Shown in pieces: positions 23,900 through 32,732 of a stretch of DNA of 64,000 nucleotides. The position numbers were made by a program, and so were the translations under genes. Each line of letters begins with the position of its first letter. The first letter of the stretch is position 1. The notes under the pieces are model-generated. The model worked only from the letters and a program-made list of their open reading frames with translations, was not told where the DNA came from and ran no database searches. The stretch covers positions 186,001 to 250,000 of the forward strand of contig NZ_SIRE01000003.1 in NCBI RefSeq assembly GCF_004307995.1. Direction: 5' to 3'. The DNA is from Paenibacillus thalictri (GTDB lineage: Bacteria > Bacillota > Bacilli > Paenibacillales > NBRC-103111).

Positions 23900-25135
23900 T
23901 TACGTATTTACCTGAGTTCTTTTATATAACACGGGTATTGCCGCTGCTATAAGGATCATCCCCATAAAAGCGGGTGCGGCATGACCAAGCAATACATAGA
24001 TTTGACCTCCAATGATCGGCCCAATCATTCTTGCTAATGCCTGAATCGATTGGCTGCCTCCTTGAATCCTTCCTTGTTCGCTGGAATCGACAGACTTGGA
24101 GAGCATCCCGTTAAAGGAAGGCCCAAAGATCGAATCGCCAAAACCAAATATAAACATTCCAGCGATAAAAAGCGGATAAAAGGAGAACAAAGCAGATAAC
24201 GCAATAAGACCGTAACCGATAATCTCCGAAACCATGCCAAGAATTGCTATCTGTTTATCGCTAAGTTTGTTCAGAAGTTTGGGCATAATGAAACCTTGTG
24301 AAATGATATCCTGGACGCCCATAATTGAAAACATAAGTCCGATTAGTGCAGGCTGCCAACTGAAAGTATCCATTGTAAATTGTGAGAAAACGGCCTGTAA
24401 AGATCCGTTGGGTACCCACAGCAAGAACGCTGAGATCAGCAGTCTTTTTAAGTTTTTCATGGAAAGCAGGCTGGCGAGCTGTATGAATGGATTCAGTCTT
24501 GCCAAGGGAATCTCTTTCAGTTTATTCTGCTTGTCTAGGCTCTCAGGCATATAAAAGAAACCATAAGCGACATTCACTAAAGTGATGATCGCTCCAAAAT
24601 ACATCGGTGCTGAATAACCAAACTTGGCAAGGAATCCGCCTAGAGTGGGGCCAATGACGGTGCCTACGCCTACAACCGCGCTTACCCACCCAAAGTATTT
24701 GGTTCTCTGTTCTGCAGGAATGATATCTGCAAAATAGGCGAAGATTGTGCCTATGCTCCCGCCCGTTATACCTTCTATAATGCGTCCGACAAACAGCACC
24801 CATAAAGCCCCTCCTATGCCAAAAACGAAATACCCGATGGCGGAACCCAGCAGGCATACTAAGAGCAAGGGACGGCGGCCATATCGATCGCTTAATGCTC
24901 CAAGCACGGGGGCCGCAAAAAACACGCAGACGGCATAAACAGAGGTCAACAGCGTAACAACGATCGCTTGTTCTCCGGGATTGCTTGTATAAGGCTGCAC
25001 CAAAAACGGGACGACAGGTGCTATGATACTGAAGCCTATTCCGCAAAGAAACACAGAAATAAGACCGAATAATAAAGCGTGTTTATCTACGGTTTGCTCT
25101 GTGTTCTGTTTATTGTGTGATCCAGATTTGAACAC
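23900..25135 (-). CDS. MFS drug efflux transporter (TetA-like), AT-rich
   Basis: 411 aa, about twelve membrane segments. DRYGRRPLLLVCLLGSAIGY is the MFS motif A of TetA-type drug:H+ antiporters, and GVGTVIGPTLGGFLAKFGYS is the antiporter motif C region. Start GTG 25135 after GAGGGGAGAATGTAA. By eye its base composition is clearly more AT-rich than its neighbours, as is the MarR gene upstream, suggesting joint acquisition. The MarR gene is co-directional, with a promoter and operator in between. Substrate unknown; tetracycline resistance is not established. Confidence 0.85.
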   Translation of the reverse strand: MFKSGSHNKQNTEQTVDKHALLFGLISVFLCGIGFSIIAPVVPFLVQPYTSNPGEQAIVVTLLTSVYAVCVFFAAPVLGALSDRYGRRPLLLVCLLGSAIGYFVFGIGGALWVLFVGRIIEGITGGSIGTIFAYFADIIPAEQRTKYFGWVSAVVGVGTVIGPTLGGFLAKFGYSAPMYFGAIITLVNVAYGFFYMPESLDKQNKLKEIPLARLNPFIQLASLLSMKNLKRLLISAFLLWVPNGSLQAVFSQFTMDTFSWQPALIGLMFSIMGVQDIISQGFIMPKLLNKLSDKQIAILGMVSEIIGYGLIALSALFSFYPLFIAGMFIFGFGDSIFGPSFNGMLSKSVDSSEQGRIQGGSQSIQALARMIGPIIGGQIYVLLGHAAPAFMGMILIAAAIPVLYKRTQVNT

Positions 25136-25182
25136 TTACATTCTCCCCTCAATAATGATGATTTTGATTCCGTGGAAACATA

Positions 25183-25232
25183 TTTATCGTATTATTATTT
25201 TGTTTCCTTGTCAACAAAATAATAGCGATAAA
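25183..25232 (-). promoter_or_regulatory. Promoter and MarR-type operator of the MFS gene
   Basis: TTTATCG...TATTATTTTGTT and its inverted copy AACAAAATAATA...CGATAAA flank a 7-base centre. On the minus strand a TTGACA (25209-25214) and TACGAT (25186-25191), 17 bases apart, lie within the dyad, so a repressor bound here would cover the promoter. Confidence 0.7.
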
Positions 25233-25291
25233 AAAGCAGCCTGTTCTCGATAGAGCCCGGCTGCATGTAGTTTGATCCCCAGTATTCAAAT

Positions 25292-25765
25292 TTATTCCGC
25301 ATTCATATCCAGATCCACTTTCTTTATTTCTACATCCAAATGCCTGCTGTACTTATCCAAGAAGCTAAGCATACTGTCAAATTGCTCCTCGGTTATCTGC
25401 TCAAATACGGCCTTATCCCGCTCTTGAAATTCTTGATGCAAGTCCTCATGGATTTTATAAATGACTTCCCCTTGCTTAGTAAGTCTAAAATAAATTTCCT
25501 TCTTGTTATCCGACTTCTGGTAACTTTCGATAACGCCTTTATTTATGAGTTTCTTCGTTAATTTACTTATGGCACCGCGAGTCATATAAAAGGACTCCGC
25601 TAGTTTGGTCACATTGGAATCTGCATTTTTTCCAATGTATTCGATGCAATGTACTTCGGAAGGTTTGTAACCCTTAAGACTGGCTTCCATCTTATCTTTA
25701 TTAAGCCAAACTATCTTGTTATACAGTTCCCTGAAAGCCATCATAACCTGGTCTTCTTTGTTCAT
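25292..25765 (-). CDS. MarR-family transcriptional regulator
   Basis: 157 aa. The winged helix is at about residues 45-105: NVTKLAESFYMTRGAISKLT as HTH and VIESYQKSDNKKEIYFRLT as wing. Long N- and C-terminal helices form the dimer interface, as in MarR. ATG 25765 with GGGAGGACAAGCC before it. It most likely represses the MFS gene through the dyad at 25183-25232. AT-rich like that gene. Confidence 0.9.
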   Translation of the reverse strand: MNKEDQVMMAFRELYNKIVWLNKDKMEASLKGYKPSEVHCIEYIGKNADSNVTKLAESFYMTRGAISKLTKKLINKGVIESYQKSDNKKEIYFRLTKQGEVIYKIHEDLHQEFQERDKAVFEQITEEQFDSMLSFLDKYSRHLDVEIKKVDLDMNAE

Positions 25766-25890
25766 GGCTTGTCCTCCCGCCCGTTGGTGCGTCCCTATTA
25801 TTATACAGGGCTCGGCATGGGCTGTACAAGCTGCGCAAGTTCACCAAACCGACTTGTTCCGGTCACATATTGTTAACGGTAATAGCCCGT

Positions 25891-25904
25891 TTGAGTCATA
25901 TCAA
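25891..25904. promoter_or_regulatory. FNR/CRP-type dyad before the nos-like operon
   Basis: TTGAGTCATATCAA matches the FNR/NNR consensus TTGAT-N4-ATCAA at nine of ten defined bases. It lies 59 bases before the YtkA-like gene. Proteobacterial nos genes use this site type; its use here is inferred. No convincing -10 box was fixed. Confidence 0.4.
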
Positions 25905-25962
25905 AACAAAACCGAACGGGTAAAATGGTACTAGGAAACAAAAAGGAAAGGAGAGCACTATC

Positions 25963-26346
25963 ATGAAAAGCAAGTTTGCTGCAGCTGCGCTGTGCGGATT
26001 GCTGCTGATCGGCTGCGCCGCATGCTCACCGGCTCCGAAAGGGCAAGACCCGGCCCAAGTCAAGCTTGAATTGGCGGCGGAACCGGCGCCTGTCAAGACG
26101 GGAACGCCGACCAAGCTCACCGCAACAATAACAGGGCTGGAAAATACGGATGCAGGTAACGTACAGTTTGAAATTCGCAGATCGGACAACAGCGGTTTAC
26201 CCGATACGAAGGAAGCAAGCCCGGTAGGCGGCGGACGGTATACTGCGGAAGAAACGTTTGACAAGACCGGGAAATACTCCATCTACATCCATATCTACCA
26301 AGGAGATCTGCATATTACGAAGAAAAAAGAGCTTGAAGTGTCATGA
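25963..26346 (+). CDS. YtkA/FixH-like lipoprotein
   Basis: 127 aa. Lipoprotein signal peptide with lipobox near C18/C21 (LLIGCAACSP). The rest is a single beta-sandwich: VKLELAAEPAPVKTGTPTKL, GGGRYTAEETFDKTGKYSIY and YQGDLHITKKKELEV, typical of YtkA-like domains, which occur with copper and respiration genes. RBS AAAGGAAAGGAGAGC. It overlaps nosD by four bases (ATGA) and so begins a tightly coupled operon. Function is unproven; assembly or stress role in copper delivery is possible. Confidence 0.72.
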   Translation: MKSKFAAAALCGLLLIGCAACSPAPKGQDPAQVKLELAAEPAPVKTGTPTKLTATITGLENTDAGNVQFEIRRSDNSGLPDTKEASPVGGGRYTAEETFDKTGKYSIYIHIYQGDLHITKKKELEVS

Positions 26347-27704
26347 TAGACCGCTTGAATTTATGGCGGAGCGCTGTGATTATCGTTATTGCTGCAGCGA
26401 CCGCGCTGTTTGCCGAACCGTGGGATATCCGGGCTGACGCGGGGGAAGCGGGCCATGGACGCTCGCTCCAGCAGTTGATCGACGGGACACCGGCTGGAGG
26501 CACGCTGGTGCTCCCCGAAGGGGAGTATGAAGGAACAGCGGCCATAAGAAAGCCGTTGACCATTCGCGGAACAAGCGATGTGCGGATTTCCGGAGGCGGA
26601 AGCGATAAGCCGGTTATCGCGATTGAAGCGTCGGGCGTCCGGCTTGAGAATCTGCAGATCAGCCAAATGTCCAAAGCCGAAACGGCCGCCGTGCTTATTA
26701 CGGCGGAACGCACGGTGATCGATTCGCTTCGTATCGATACCCGTTCTTTCGGCATTATGCTGCGTGACAGCGGACACAACGAGATCGTGAATTCCGTCAT
26801 CCGCTGGCAAGCCTCCCCGGCTAAAGCAAATCAGGCGAAGCTTTCCGATAAGCGAAACGGGATCGATTTGTTTAATTCACACGACAACCGGATTTACGGC
26901 AATTCGATCTCAACGATGAACGACGGGATTTATCTCGAGAACAGCCACCGTAATACGGTTGAAAACAACCGGATCGATCATTCGCGCTACGGCGTGCACT
27001 GCATGTATACGGACGGAACAATCGTTCGCGGCAACATCGGTTCGTTTAACGTGACCGGCGCAATGGTAATGGGCGTGAAGGATGCGATAGTGTCGGGCAA
27101 TACATTTACCAAGCAGAGCGAAAACGTCAATTCGCAAGGTTTGCTGCTGTTCGACGTCCAAACCTCCTTGATTGAAGACAACAAAGTGGAAGGCAATCGG
27201 GTCGGCTTTTATATTGAGCAGTCCCAGCGGAATGAAATTCGGCATAATGAGGTATTGCAAAATTTTGTCGGTATCCAGCTGCTGGAATCCGAGGGGAATC
27301 GGTTTCAAGAGAACCGGTTTACAGGCAATGTGATTGAATCCGAAGCAAGCGAAAGCTCTGCCAATCTATTTATTTCTAATATATGGGATTCATTTCAAGG
27401 GATCGATACGGACGGCGACGGCGTCAGCAACACAGCTTATGCGATGAATCCGTTTTTTCAAAAATTGACGTCAGCAACACCGGCGTATCAGCTGTTTTTC
27501 CATTCCCCCGGGATGCTGTTTCTGGAGAGCATGTTTACGGCGGGGAAAGAGGAGTGGACAGTTGATAAGACACCGCTGATGAGATCCGGAGACAAGCCCT
27601 CGGCCGCCCGGACCCAAGAGACGCTTACGATGCTGTGCGCTGCGCTGCTTTTGACCGTTAGTTCAATAACAACCATTATTTATTTGGGGGTAAGAAGAAA
27701 ATGA
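26343..27704 (+). CDS. nosD: NosD-type beta-helix protein
   Basis: 453 aa. Signal peptide (residues 1-27), then a right-handed parallel beta-helix of repeated N-x-I/V strands: DGIYLENSHRNTVENNRIDH, GVHCMYTDGTIVRGN and EIRHNEVLQNFVGIQLLESE, then a C-terminal membrane anchor (LCAALLLTVSSITTIIYLGV) typical of Gram-positive NosD. NosD works with the NosFY ABC transporter in making the copper-sulfur centre of nitrous oxide reductase. It overlaps both neighbours by four bases. NosZ itself is not in this window. Confidence 0.9.
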   Translation: MIDRLNLWRSAVIIVIAAATALFAEPWDIRADAGEAGHGRSLQQLIDGTPAGGTLVLPEGEYEGTAAIRKPLTIRGTSDVRISGGGSDKPVIAIEASGVRLENLQISQMSKAETAAVLITAERTVIDSLRIDTRSFGIMLRDSGHNEIVNSVIRWQASPAKANQAKLSDKRNGIDLFNSHDNRIYGNSISTMNDGIYLENSHRNTVENNRIDHSRYGVHCMYTDGTIVRGNIGSFNVTGAMVMGVKDAIVSGNTFTKQSENVNSQGLLLFDVQTSLIEDNKVEGNRVGFYIEQSQRNEIRHNEVLQNFVGIQLLESEGNRFQENRFTGNVIESEASESSANLFISNIWDSFQGIDTDGDGVSNTAYAMNPFFQKLTSATPAYQLFFHSPGMLFLESMFTAGKEEWTVDKTPLMRSGDKPSAARTQETLTMLCAALLLTVSSITTIIYLGVRRK

Positions 27705-28261
27705 AAAAATATATTGTAGTTGCCTTTATGATGACCCTTATTTTCACCTTATTATCCGCATGCGGAACGCCAAAATATGCGGCTGTGCCGATTAATGAAG
27801 ATACTGACAAATGCGCTATCTGCAACATGCAGGTCAAGGATGACGCCTTTGCCGTTCAGCTGACGACCAAGGACGGCAAAACTTACAAGTTTGACGATAT
27901 CGGTTGTATGAATGAGTGGACCGGCAAAAACGGCTTGGAGCAGGTAGGCGCTCAATTTGTCCGCGACTACAACAGTAAGGAATGGATTCCTTATGAAACC
28001 GCCGCTTATGTGTTTGATTCTTCATTCAAAACGCCGATGGCTTACGGGATTTATTCGTTCAAAAGCAAGCAAGACGCTCAGAAGTTTACCGATGAGCAGA
28101 AAAAAGGCAAGCTGATGACGGCGGCCGAGCTTAAAAACCATACCTGGGAGCGTACCAAAGGCATGATGGATATGGGAGGAAATCACGCGGATCAAGCGCA
28201 TTCCGAAATGAACCATAACATGCAGATGGGTGGAGACGACAAAGGAATGCATGCCAAATGA
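27701..28261 (+). CDS. nosL: NosL copper-binding lipoprotein
   Basis: 186 aa. Lipobox LLSAC21. The Cu(I) site is C38-A-I-C41-x-M43 in DKCAICNMQVKDDAFAVQLT, followed by YKFDDIGCMNEW, both hallmarks of NosL. The C-terminal tail is Met/His-rich (MMDMGGNHADQAHSEMNHN, MQMGGDDKGMHAK), which could add copper-binding capacity and is not a fixed part of the family. It delivers copper at the outer face of the membrane. It overlaps nosY by four bases. Confidence 0.93.
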   Translation: MKKYIVVAFMMTLIFTLLSACGTPKYAAVPINEDTDKCAICNMQVKDDAFAVQLTTKDGKTYKFDDIGCMNEWTGKNGLEQVGAQFVRDYNSKEWIPYETAAYVFDSSFKTPMAYGIYSFKSKQDAQKFTDEQKKGKLMTAAELKNHTWERTKGMMDMGGNHADQAHSEMNHNMQMGGDDKGMHAK

Positions 28262-29076
28262 ATACTTGGCACATTGCCCTCCGTGAGGTGAAAATAGGCT
28301 TTAGAAACCCGTGGGCGTATTCCTTTATGGCTCTTTTCACCTTGTTCAGTTTGTCGCTGCAGCTCATCAACGCGCAAAATTTCACGTCCGGATACTCCAG
28401 CGCCACCTCCAACATGCTGAATCTTATATTATATTTGCTGCCCCTAATGACGCTGCTGATCGGCTCTTTCTCGCTGACCTCCGAGAAGGAGGAGGGCAGC
28501 TGGCAATTGCTGTCCACGTATCCGGTCAGTACGTTGTCGTATATAACGGGTAAATACGCGGGTCTGACCGCTGTGCTGCTGACGGTCATTTCTTTTGGCT
28601 ACGGTATTTCAAGCCTAATCGGAATTGCCGCGGGGAGCAGCCTTGAGCTGAACACGTTTGTCATGATTTTTGTTTTTTCGGGCGGACTCGTCTTATTGTT
28701 TCTTGCCATTGCGTTGTGGATCGGCACTGTGGCCGGCAATCGCTGGCAGGCGCTGACCTATGGCGTGGCCGTCTGGTTTTTTGCGATTATCGGCTGGCCG
28801 ACGCTGTTCATCGCTTTCCTTGGCTTGCTGCCGTATTTGTGGGTCAAGCCTGTTTTGGTCGCTTTCACTTTATGCAATCCGGCCGAGCTGGTGCGCTTGT
28901 TTGTCGTCGTCAAGCTGGGCGGCGGCTCGGCATTAGGGCCGGAATATTACGAATGGATTAAGTGGATCGGCAGCTCGTCAGGTACTTGGGGATTTATTGC
29001 GATTTGCCTGCTGTGGATCGGAGCGGCTGTCGGATTTGCCCGGTGGAGTTGGGAGAGGGGGCGTTACCGTGGGTGA
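28258..29076 (+). CDS. nosY: NosY-like ABC transporter permease
   Basis: 272 aa with six hydrophobic segments, ABC-2 (NosY) type. LLPLMTLLIGSFSLTSEKEE and GSWQLLSTYPVSTLSYITGK are the characteristic family segments, where the EKEEGS loop contacts the ATPase. With NosF and NosD it forms the maturation transporter. No RBS gap: starts within the nosL stop (ATGA). Confidence 0.9.
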   Translation: MNTWHIALREVKIGFRNPWAYSFMALFTLFSLSLQLINAQNFTSGYSSATSNMLNLILYLLPLMTLLIGSFSLTSEKEEGSWQLLSTYPVSTLSYITGKYAGLTAVLLTVISFGYGISSLIGIAAGSSLELNTFVMIFVFSGGLVLLFLAIALWIGTVAGNRWQALTYGVAVWFFAIIGWPTLFIAFLGLLPYLWVKPVLVAFTLCNPAELVRLFVVVKLGGGSALGPEYYEWIKWIGSSSGTWGFIAICLLWIGAAVGFARWSWERGRYRG

Positions 29077-29833
29077 AGTCGTATTGGCAGTTCATGAAGT
29101 AGACAAACACATCGCCAAACAGAAAATTATTCATTCCGTCAGTATGGAAGTCCGAGAGGGCCAGGTGCTTGCTTTGTGCGGAGGAAACGGGGCTGGGAAA
29201 AGCACGATGCTGCGGATGATCGTCGGCATTGCTCAGCCTACCGGCGGCACCATTGAAGTAGGCGGATTGCAGTGGAAAAAAGACCGGCGCGGCTATGCGG
29301 GCAGCATCGGATACATGCCCGACGATTATTTGTTCGGACATGGATTGTCGGCGGAAGAAACGCTGTCGTTCTGGGCTTCCTTGCGGAAAGTGTCAAAGAT
29401 GAGAGTAGACGAGACATTACGGCTCGTCGGTCTGCATGACGTTCGCTCGAAAGCCGTCTCTTCTTTTTCCAAAGGGATGCGCCAGCGGCTGCTGTTCGCC
29501 CAAGCGCTGCTATCCAAACCGCGGCTGCTGGTTATGGACGAGCCGACAAACGGTCTGGACCCGTATTGGATGGAGTCGTTTGCCAAGCTTGTGCTGATGG
29601 CTAAGCGGGAAGGGCACGCAATTATATTCTCCACGCATCAACTGCAGGTGGCTGAGGCGATTGCCGATCAAGTCGTATTTCTCAAGCAGGGCCGCATTGT
29701 CGAAGAAGGAACAGTGTCCGTATTCCGGGAACGGTACGGCGATCAAGGGCTACAACAAGCGTTTCATCGGTTGTTCGGATTTCAAGCCGATGCGGCGGGG
29801 TTGCAGGAGGGAAATTCTCATGAGCTTTTTTAA
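29069..29833 (+). CDS. nosF: NosF-like ABC transporter ATP-binding protein
   Basis: 254 aa from GTG 29069, which overlaps nosY by eight bases and has GAGAGGGGGC before it. Walker A is GGNGAGKST, the signature motif SFSKGMRQRL, Walker B LLVMDEPTNGLDP and the H-loop FSTHQ. The order fits CcmA/NosF-type subunits. Energises NosY. Followed with a 14-base overlap by a thioredoxin-like gene. Confidence 0.9.
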   Translation: MGEVVLAVHEVDKHIAKQKIIHSVSMEVREGQVLALCGGNGAGKSTMLRMIVGIAQPTGGTIEVGGLQWKKDRRGYAGSIGYMPDDYLFGHGLSAEETLSFWASLRKVSKMRVDETLRLVGLHDVRSKAVSSFSKGMRQRLLFAQALLSKPRLLVMDEPTNGLDPYWMESFAKLVLMAKREGHAIIFSTHQLQVAEAIADQVVFLKQGRIVEEGTVSVFRERYGDQGLQQAFHRLFGFQADAAGLQEGNSHELF

Positions 29834-30350
29834 GCGCAGAGAAGTGTTTCTGACCTTATGCGGGCTTGCAGCGCTGGCGCTGATTTATGCCGTCGTACAG
29901 TCCGCTTCGGGGCATGCGGTTGCGTCGCGTCTTGTTATCGGCGCCCAAGCTCCGGATTTTGAATTAGCCGATCTGAATGGCCGGCCGGTCAAATTGTCGG
30001 ATTTCAGAGGGAAGGGCGTTATTCTTAATTTTTGGGGTTCATGGTGCGGCCCTTGCGTCAAAGAGATGCCTCTTCTGCAGCAGGCATATGAAGCCGGCAT
30101 ACCCGGAGTCGACGTCATTGCCGTCAATGTCGGTGAGAGCAAGGGCACCATTGCGGAGTTTATCAAGGCACACGGCTTGAGTTTTACCGTCCTGACCGAT
30201 CCGAGCGGAGATGCGGCCAATCTATATAAAGTGAACGGTCTCCCCGCGACCTTTGTCGTAAATTCGCAAGGTATTGTCGTGCAAGCGGCGGCGGGAGAAT
30301 TTACCGATGTCCGGCAAATCGAATCGCTGATGGGGAAGGTACAACCATAA
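29820..30350 (+). CDS. TlpA/ResA-like thiol-disulfide oxidoreductase
   Basis: 176 aa from ATG 29820, after GGAGGGAAATTCTC. N-terminal membrane anchor (residues 8-26), then a thioredoxin fold with active site W-C76-G-P-C79 in NFWGSWCGPCVKEMPLL and the cis-Pro loop VNGLPATFVV. The family reduces apo-cytochrome or copper-site cysteines outside the membrane. Its place at the end of the nos operon suggests reducing cysteines of a copper protein such as a CuA site. It has the central insertion typical of ResA. Confidence 0.88.
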   Translation: MSFFKRREVFLTLCGLAALALIYAVVQSASGHAVASRLVIGAQAPDFELADLNGRPVKLSDFRGKGVILNFWGSWCGPCVKEMPLLQQAYEAGIPGVDVIAVNVGESKGTIAEFIKAHGLSFTVLTDPSGDAANLYKVNGLPATFVVNSQGIVVQAAAGEFTDVRQIESLMGKVQP

Positions 30351-30377
30351 CCTATAATTCGGAAAAGAGGACAATCC

Positions 30378-31028
30378 GTGATTCAAGCTCCCATACGTAT
30401 TTTGCTTGCAGACGATCATGCGCATGCGCGCGAGGCTATGAAAGAAATTATTTTGGCGGACGACTGCTTTGAAATAATCGGCGAGGCCGCAAATGGGCTT
30501 CAAGCGGTACAAATGGCTGAGCAATGGATGCCCGATCTGATCCTAATGGATATTTCCATGCCTGAAATGGATGGGCTCGAGGCGGCCAAGACGATTAAGA
30601 TGAGGTTTCCGTATGTGAAAATCATTATGGTTACGGTTTCGGACGATATTACCCATTTGTTTGAAGCAATCAAGCGAGGAGCGCAAGGATATCTGCTCAA
30701 AAATCTTCATCCCGCCTCCTGGCACGAGTATTTGCGGGCTGTGGCGTTCGATGAGGCCCCGATGTCGCGTGAGGTTGCCGTAAGGCTGCTGCAGGAATTC
30801 TCGTCCCTAAAAACCTCTGTTCCCGAGCAATCTCCGCTCACTTCGCGCGAAAAGGAACTATTGGAATACGTGGCAAGAGGAAAATCAAATAAAGAAATTT
30901 CCGCGGAGCTTTCCATATCAGAGCATACGGTTAAAAACCATTTGAAAAATATTCTTCATAAGCTTCATCTGGACAACCGGGTTCAGCTCATGCGATACGC
31001 TTATGAAAAAGGCTGGATAAAAAGCTGA
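30378..31028 (+). CDS. NarL/FixJ-type response regulator, no kinase adjacent
   Basis: 216 aa. Receiver domain 1-120 with phosphoacceptor Asp58 (LILMDISMPEMDG) and conserved Lys in YLLKNL; C-terminal LuxR HTH at about 150-210 (LTSREKELLEYVARGKSNKE, then ISAELSISEHTVKNHLKNIL). Start GTG 30378 after AAAAGAGGAC. It follows the thioredoxin gene by 27 bases in the same direction and is likely part of that operon, perhaps as its regulator. No histidine kinase gene is nearby. A hairpin (31028-31047) follows, without a T-run. Confidence 0.88.
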   Translation: MIQAPIRILLADDHAHAREAMKEIILADDCFEIIGEAANGLQAVQMAEQWMPDLILMDISMPEMDGLEAAKTIKMRFPYVKIIMVTVSDDITHLFEAIKRGAQGYLLKNLHPASWHEYLRAVAFDEAPMSREVAVRLLQEFSSLKTSVPEQSPLTSREKELLEYVARGKSNKEISAELSISEHTVKNHLKNILHKLHLDNRVQLMRYAYEKGWIKS

Positions 31029-31065
31029 CCGCAATCGGCATTGCGGTTTAAAAAAAATACGGACT

Positions 31066-31821
31066 TCAAAAATGGAAATATTCCGGGGAAAGCTGCTCTC
31101 TGTCGTTTGGCGCCGGGGGATCGAATCTGTAGCCGATTCCCCATACCGTCGTTATCATTTGCGATGCAACCGGAGTAACGGCGTGCATTTTCTCGCGAAT
31201 TCGCTTGATATGGGAATCGACGGTGCGGTAATCGCCGCTAGGCTCGTGTTTCCATACCTCTATAAACAATTCCTCACGGCTGAACGTTTTTCTTTCGTTC
31301 ATAGCGAGAAAACGCAGCAAATCATATTCTTTTAGCGTCAGCGATATTTCCGAGCCTTCGACCATGACGCGGCGTGCGTGGTGTTCGATCGAAACGGGCG
31401 AAAACGGAGACATGATCTTGTGCGCGCTTGAATTGTAATCGGGAAGCCGCAAATCCGTCTTGGTTCGCTTTAATATGGCATGGATCCGGCAGATCAGCTC
31501 TCTGGGACTGAACGGCTTGGAAACATAATCGTCGGCGCCGGCCTCAAAGCCTTTGATCCGGTAGCTTTCGTCACCATGCGCCGTTAACAGAATAACCGGC
31601 GTCGACTTCATGCATTTCAGCAGCTGGCATACTTCCAGCCCGGAGATGCCCGGCATCATCCAATCTAGCAGCACGATATCGTAATCTTGCGCGAGCGCCA
31701 TCGTTAACGCATCTTCTCCGTTGTCCGCTTCATCGGCAGCTGCCGAATCGGCCTGCAAATACATGCGCAGCAATCGCCGCATGCGCTCTTCATCTTCCGC
31801 AATAAGCGCACGATATGTCAT
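31066..31821 (-). CDS. OmpR-family response regulator, no kinase adjacent
   Basis: 251 aa from ATG 31821, five bases after GGAGAGGG. Receiver with Asp53 (DIVLLDWMMPGISG) and Lys in DYVSKPFSPREL; C-terminal winged helix (SLTLKEYDLLRFLAMNERKT, SREELFIEVW, YRTVDSHIKRIREKM, ITTVWGIGYRFD). The type resembles ResD and other PhoB-like regulators. It lies downstream of the SCO-like gene on the same strand with about 200 bases between. As with the LuxR regulator opposite, no sensor kinase is adjacent. Role in respiratory or copper control is a guess from position. Confidence 0.88.
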   Translation of the reverse strand: MTYRALIAEDEERMRRLLRMYLQADSAAADEADNGEDALTMALAQDYDIVLLDWMMPGISGLEVCQLLKCMKSTPVILLTAHGDESYRIKGFEAGADDYVSKPFSPRELICRIHAILKRTKTDLRLPDYNSSAHKIMSPFSPVSIEHHARRVMVEGSEISLTLKEYDLLRFLAMNERKTFSREELFIEVWKHEPSGDYRTVDSHIKRIREKMHAVTPVASQMITTVWGIGYRFDPPAPNDREQLSPEYFHF

Positions 31822-32027
31822 AACAACCCTCTCCATCATTAAAATTTCGCAGCGTGATTCCGCAGATGCCCACATGGACGCAGGGCATTCAATACGATCA
31901 TTTTAATGCTGGGAAGCTTAAAAAACATGCCCCCGAAGTGCTATAAAGGCGTCGGTCCGGTGAACAAACAATGGCTTCTTTGTGAATTCAGGTTAGACCC
32001 AACGAGGCATTATGAACCATCAAATGA

Positions 32028-32643
32028 TCATTTTGATTCGGCCAAGCTCCTGATCATTTTTATAATCTCCTCGTTATTCATGTCCTCCCCCATTGGGAAC
32101 ACTTTACGTATTATTCCGGCCTGATCGACAAGGAAAAGCGAAGTGACGTTGTGAACGAATGTGCCGTCCTGCATTTTTTGCACCATGACGCCGAAGCTCT
32201 TGGAAACGTCGGCGGTTTCCTTCTCCGTCCCCGTCAGCAAATTCCAGCCGCCGTAATCGATCCCCATCCGGTCTCCGTATTGCTTGAACACCGCGGGCGT
32301 ATCATGCTCGGGGTCGAAGGTAACGGACATGAAATGAACCTTGCCGCCCCATAGATTTTGTTTTTTTTAGCTCATTTTGCAGCTGGACCATTTTGTACAT
32401 GGTGATGGGGCAAATGTCGGGACAGCTTGTAAACAAAAATTCGACAAGCCTGACTTTGCCGTTCGTATCGCCGAATTGAAACGTCTTGCCCGAAATATCC
32501 TGCAAGGCAAAATCAGGCGCCGTTTTCACGACCGGCAGCGCGGGGCTGATCTGTTTGAACCAGCTGTAGAAGCTCCCGGCCAAAATGGCAAACAAAATAA
32601 CAACCGACAGCTTAAAGCCATGCAGCTTCAGCCAATTTTTCAT
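32028..32643 (-). pseudogene. SCO1/SenC copper chaperone with a frameshift in an A8 run
   Basis: The first part, from ATG 32643, has a membrane anchor and the copper site TSCPDICP; it is in frame up to a run of eight A (T at 32361-32368 on the plus strand). After that the frame gives nonsense. Removing one A restores ...LKKQNLWGGKVHFMSVTFDPEHDTP and continues to the end at 32028, including HNVTSLFLVDQAG with the copper-ligand His. Thus one extra A in the run breaks the gene, or the run is a sequencing error. The intact protein would have about 204 aa. It would help build the CuA site of cytochrome oxidase. Confidence 0.85.
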
Positions 32644-32732
32644 ATGGTTTCGTCACTCCTTCAGCGAATATAAACGTTTAACGCGCCTAACGGCAATTTA
32701 TTATAGCATGTCACGCAAATCCGCACCTATGG

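Noticed and set aside
32361..32368. Programmed ribosomal frameshift in the SCO gene
   Set aside because: The shift needed is +1, whereas the classical A-rich slippery sites drive -1, and no stimulatory structure was seen. A decayed gene, slippage or sequencing error is more likely.
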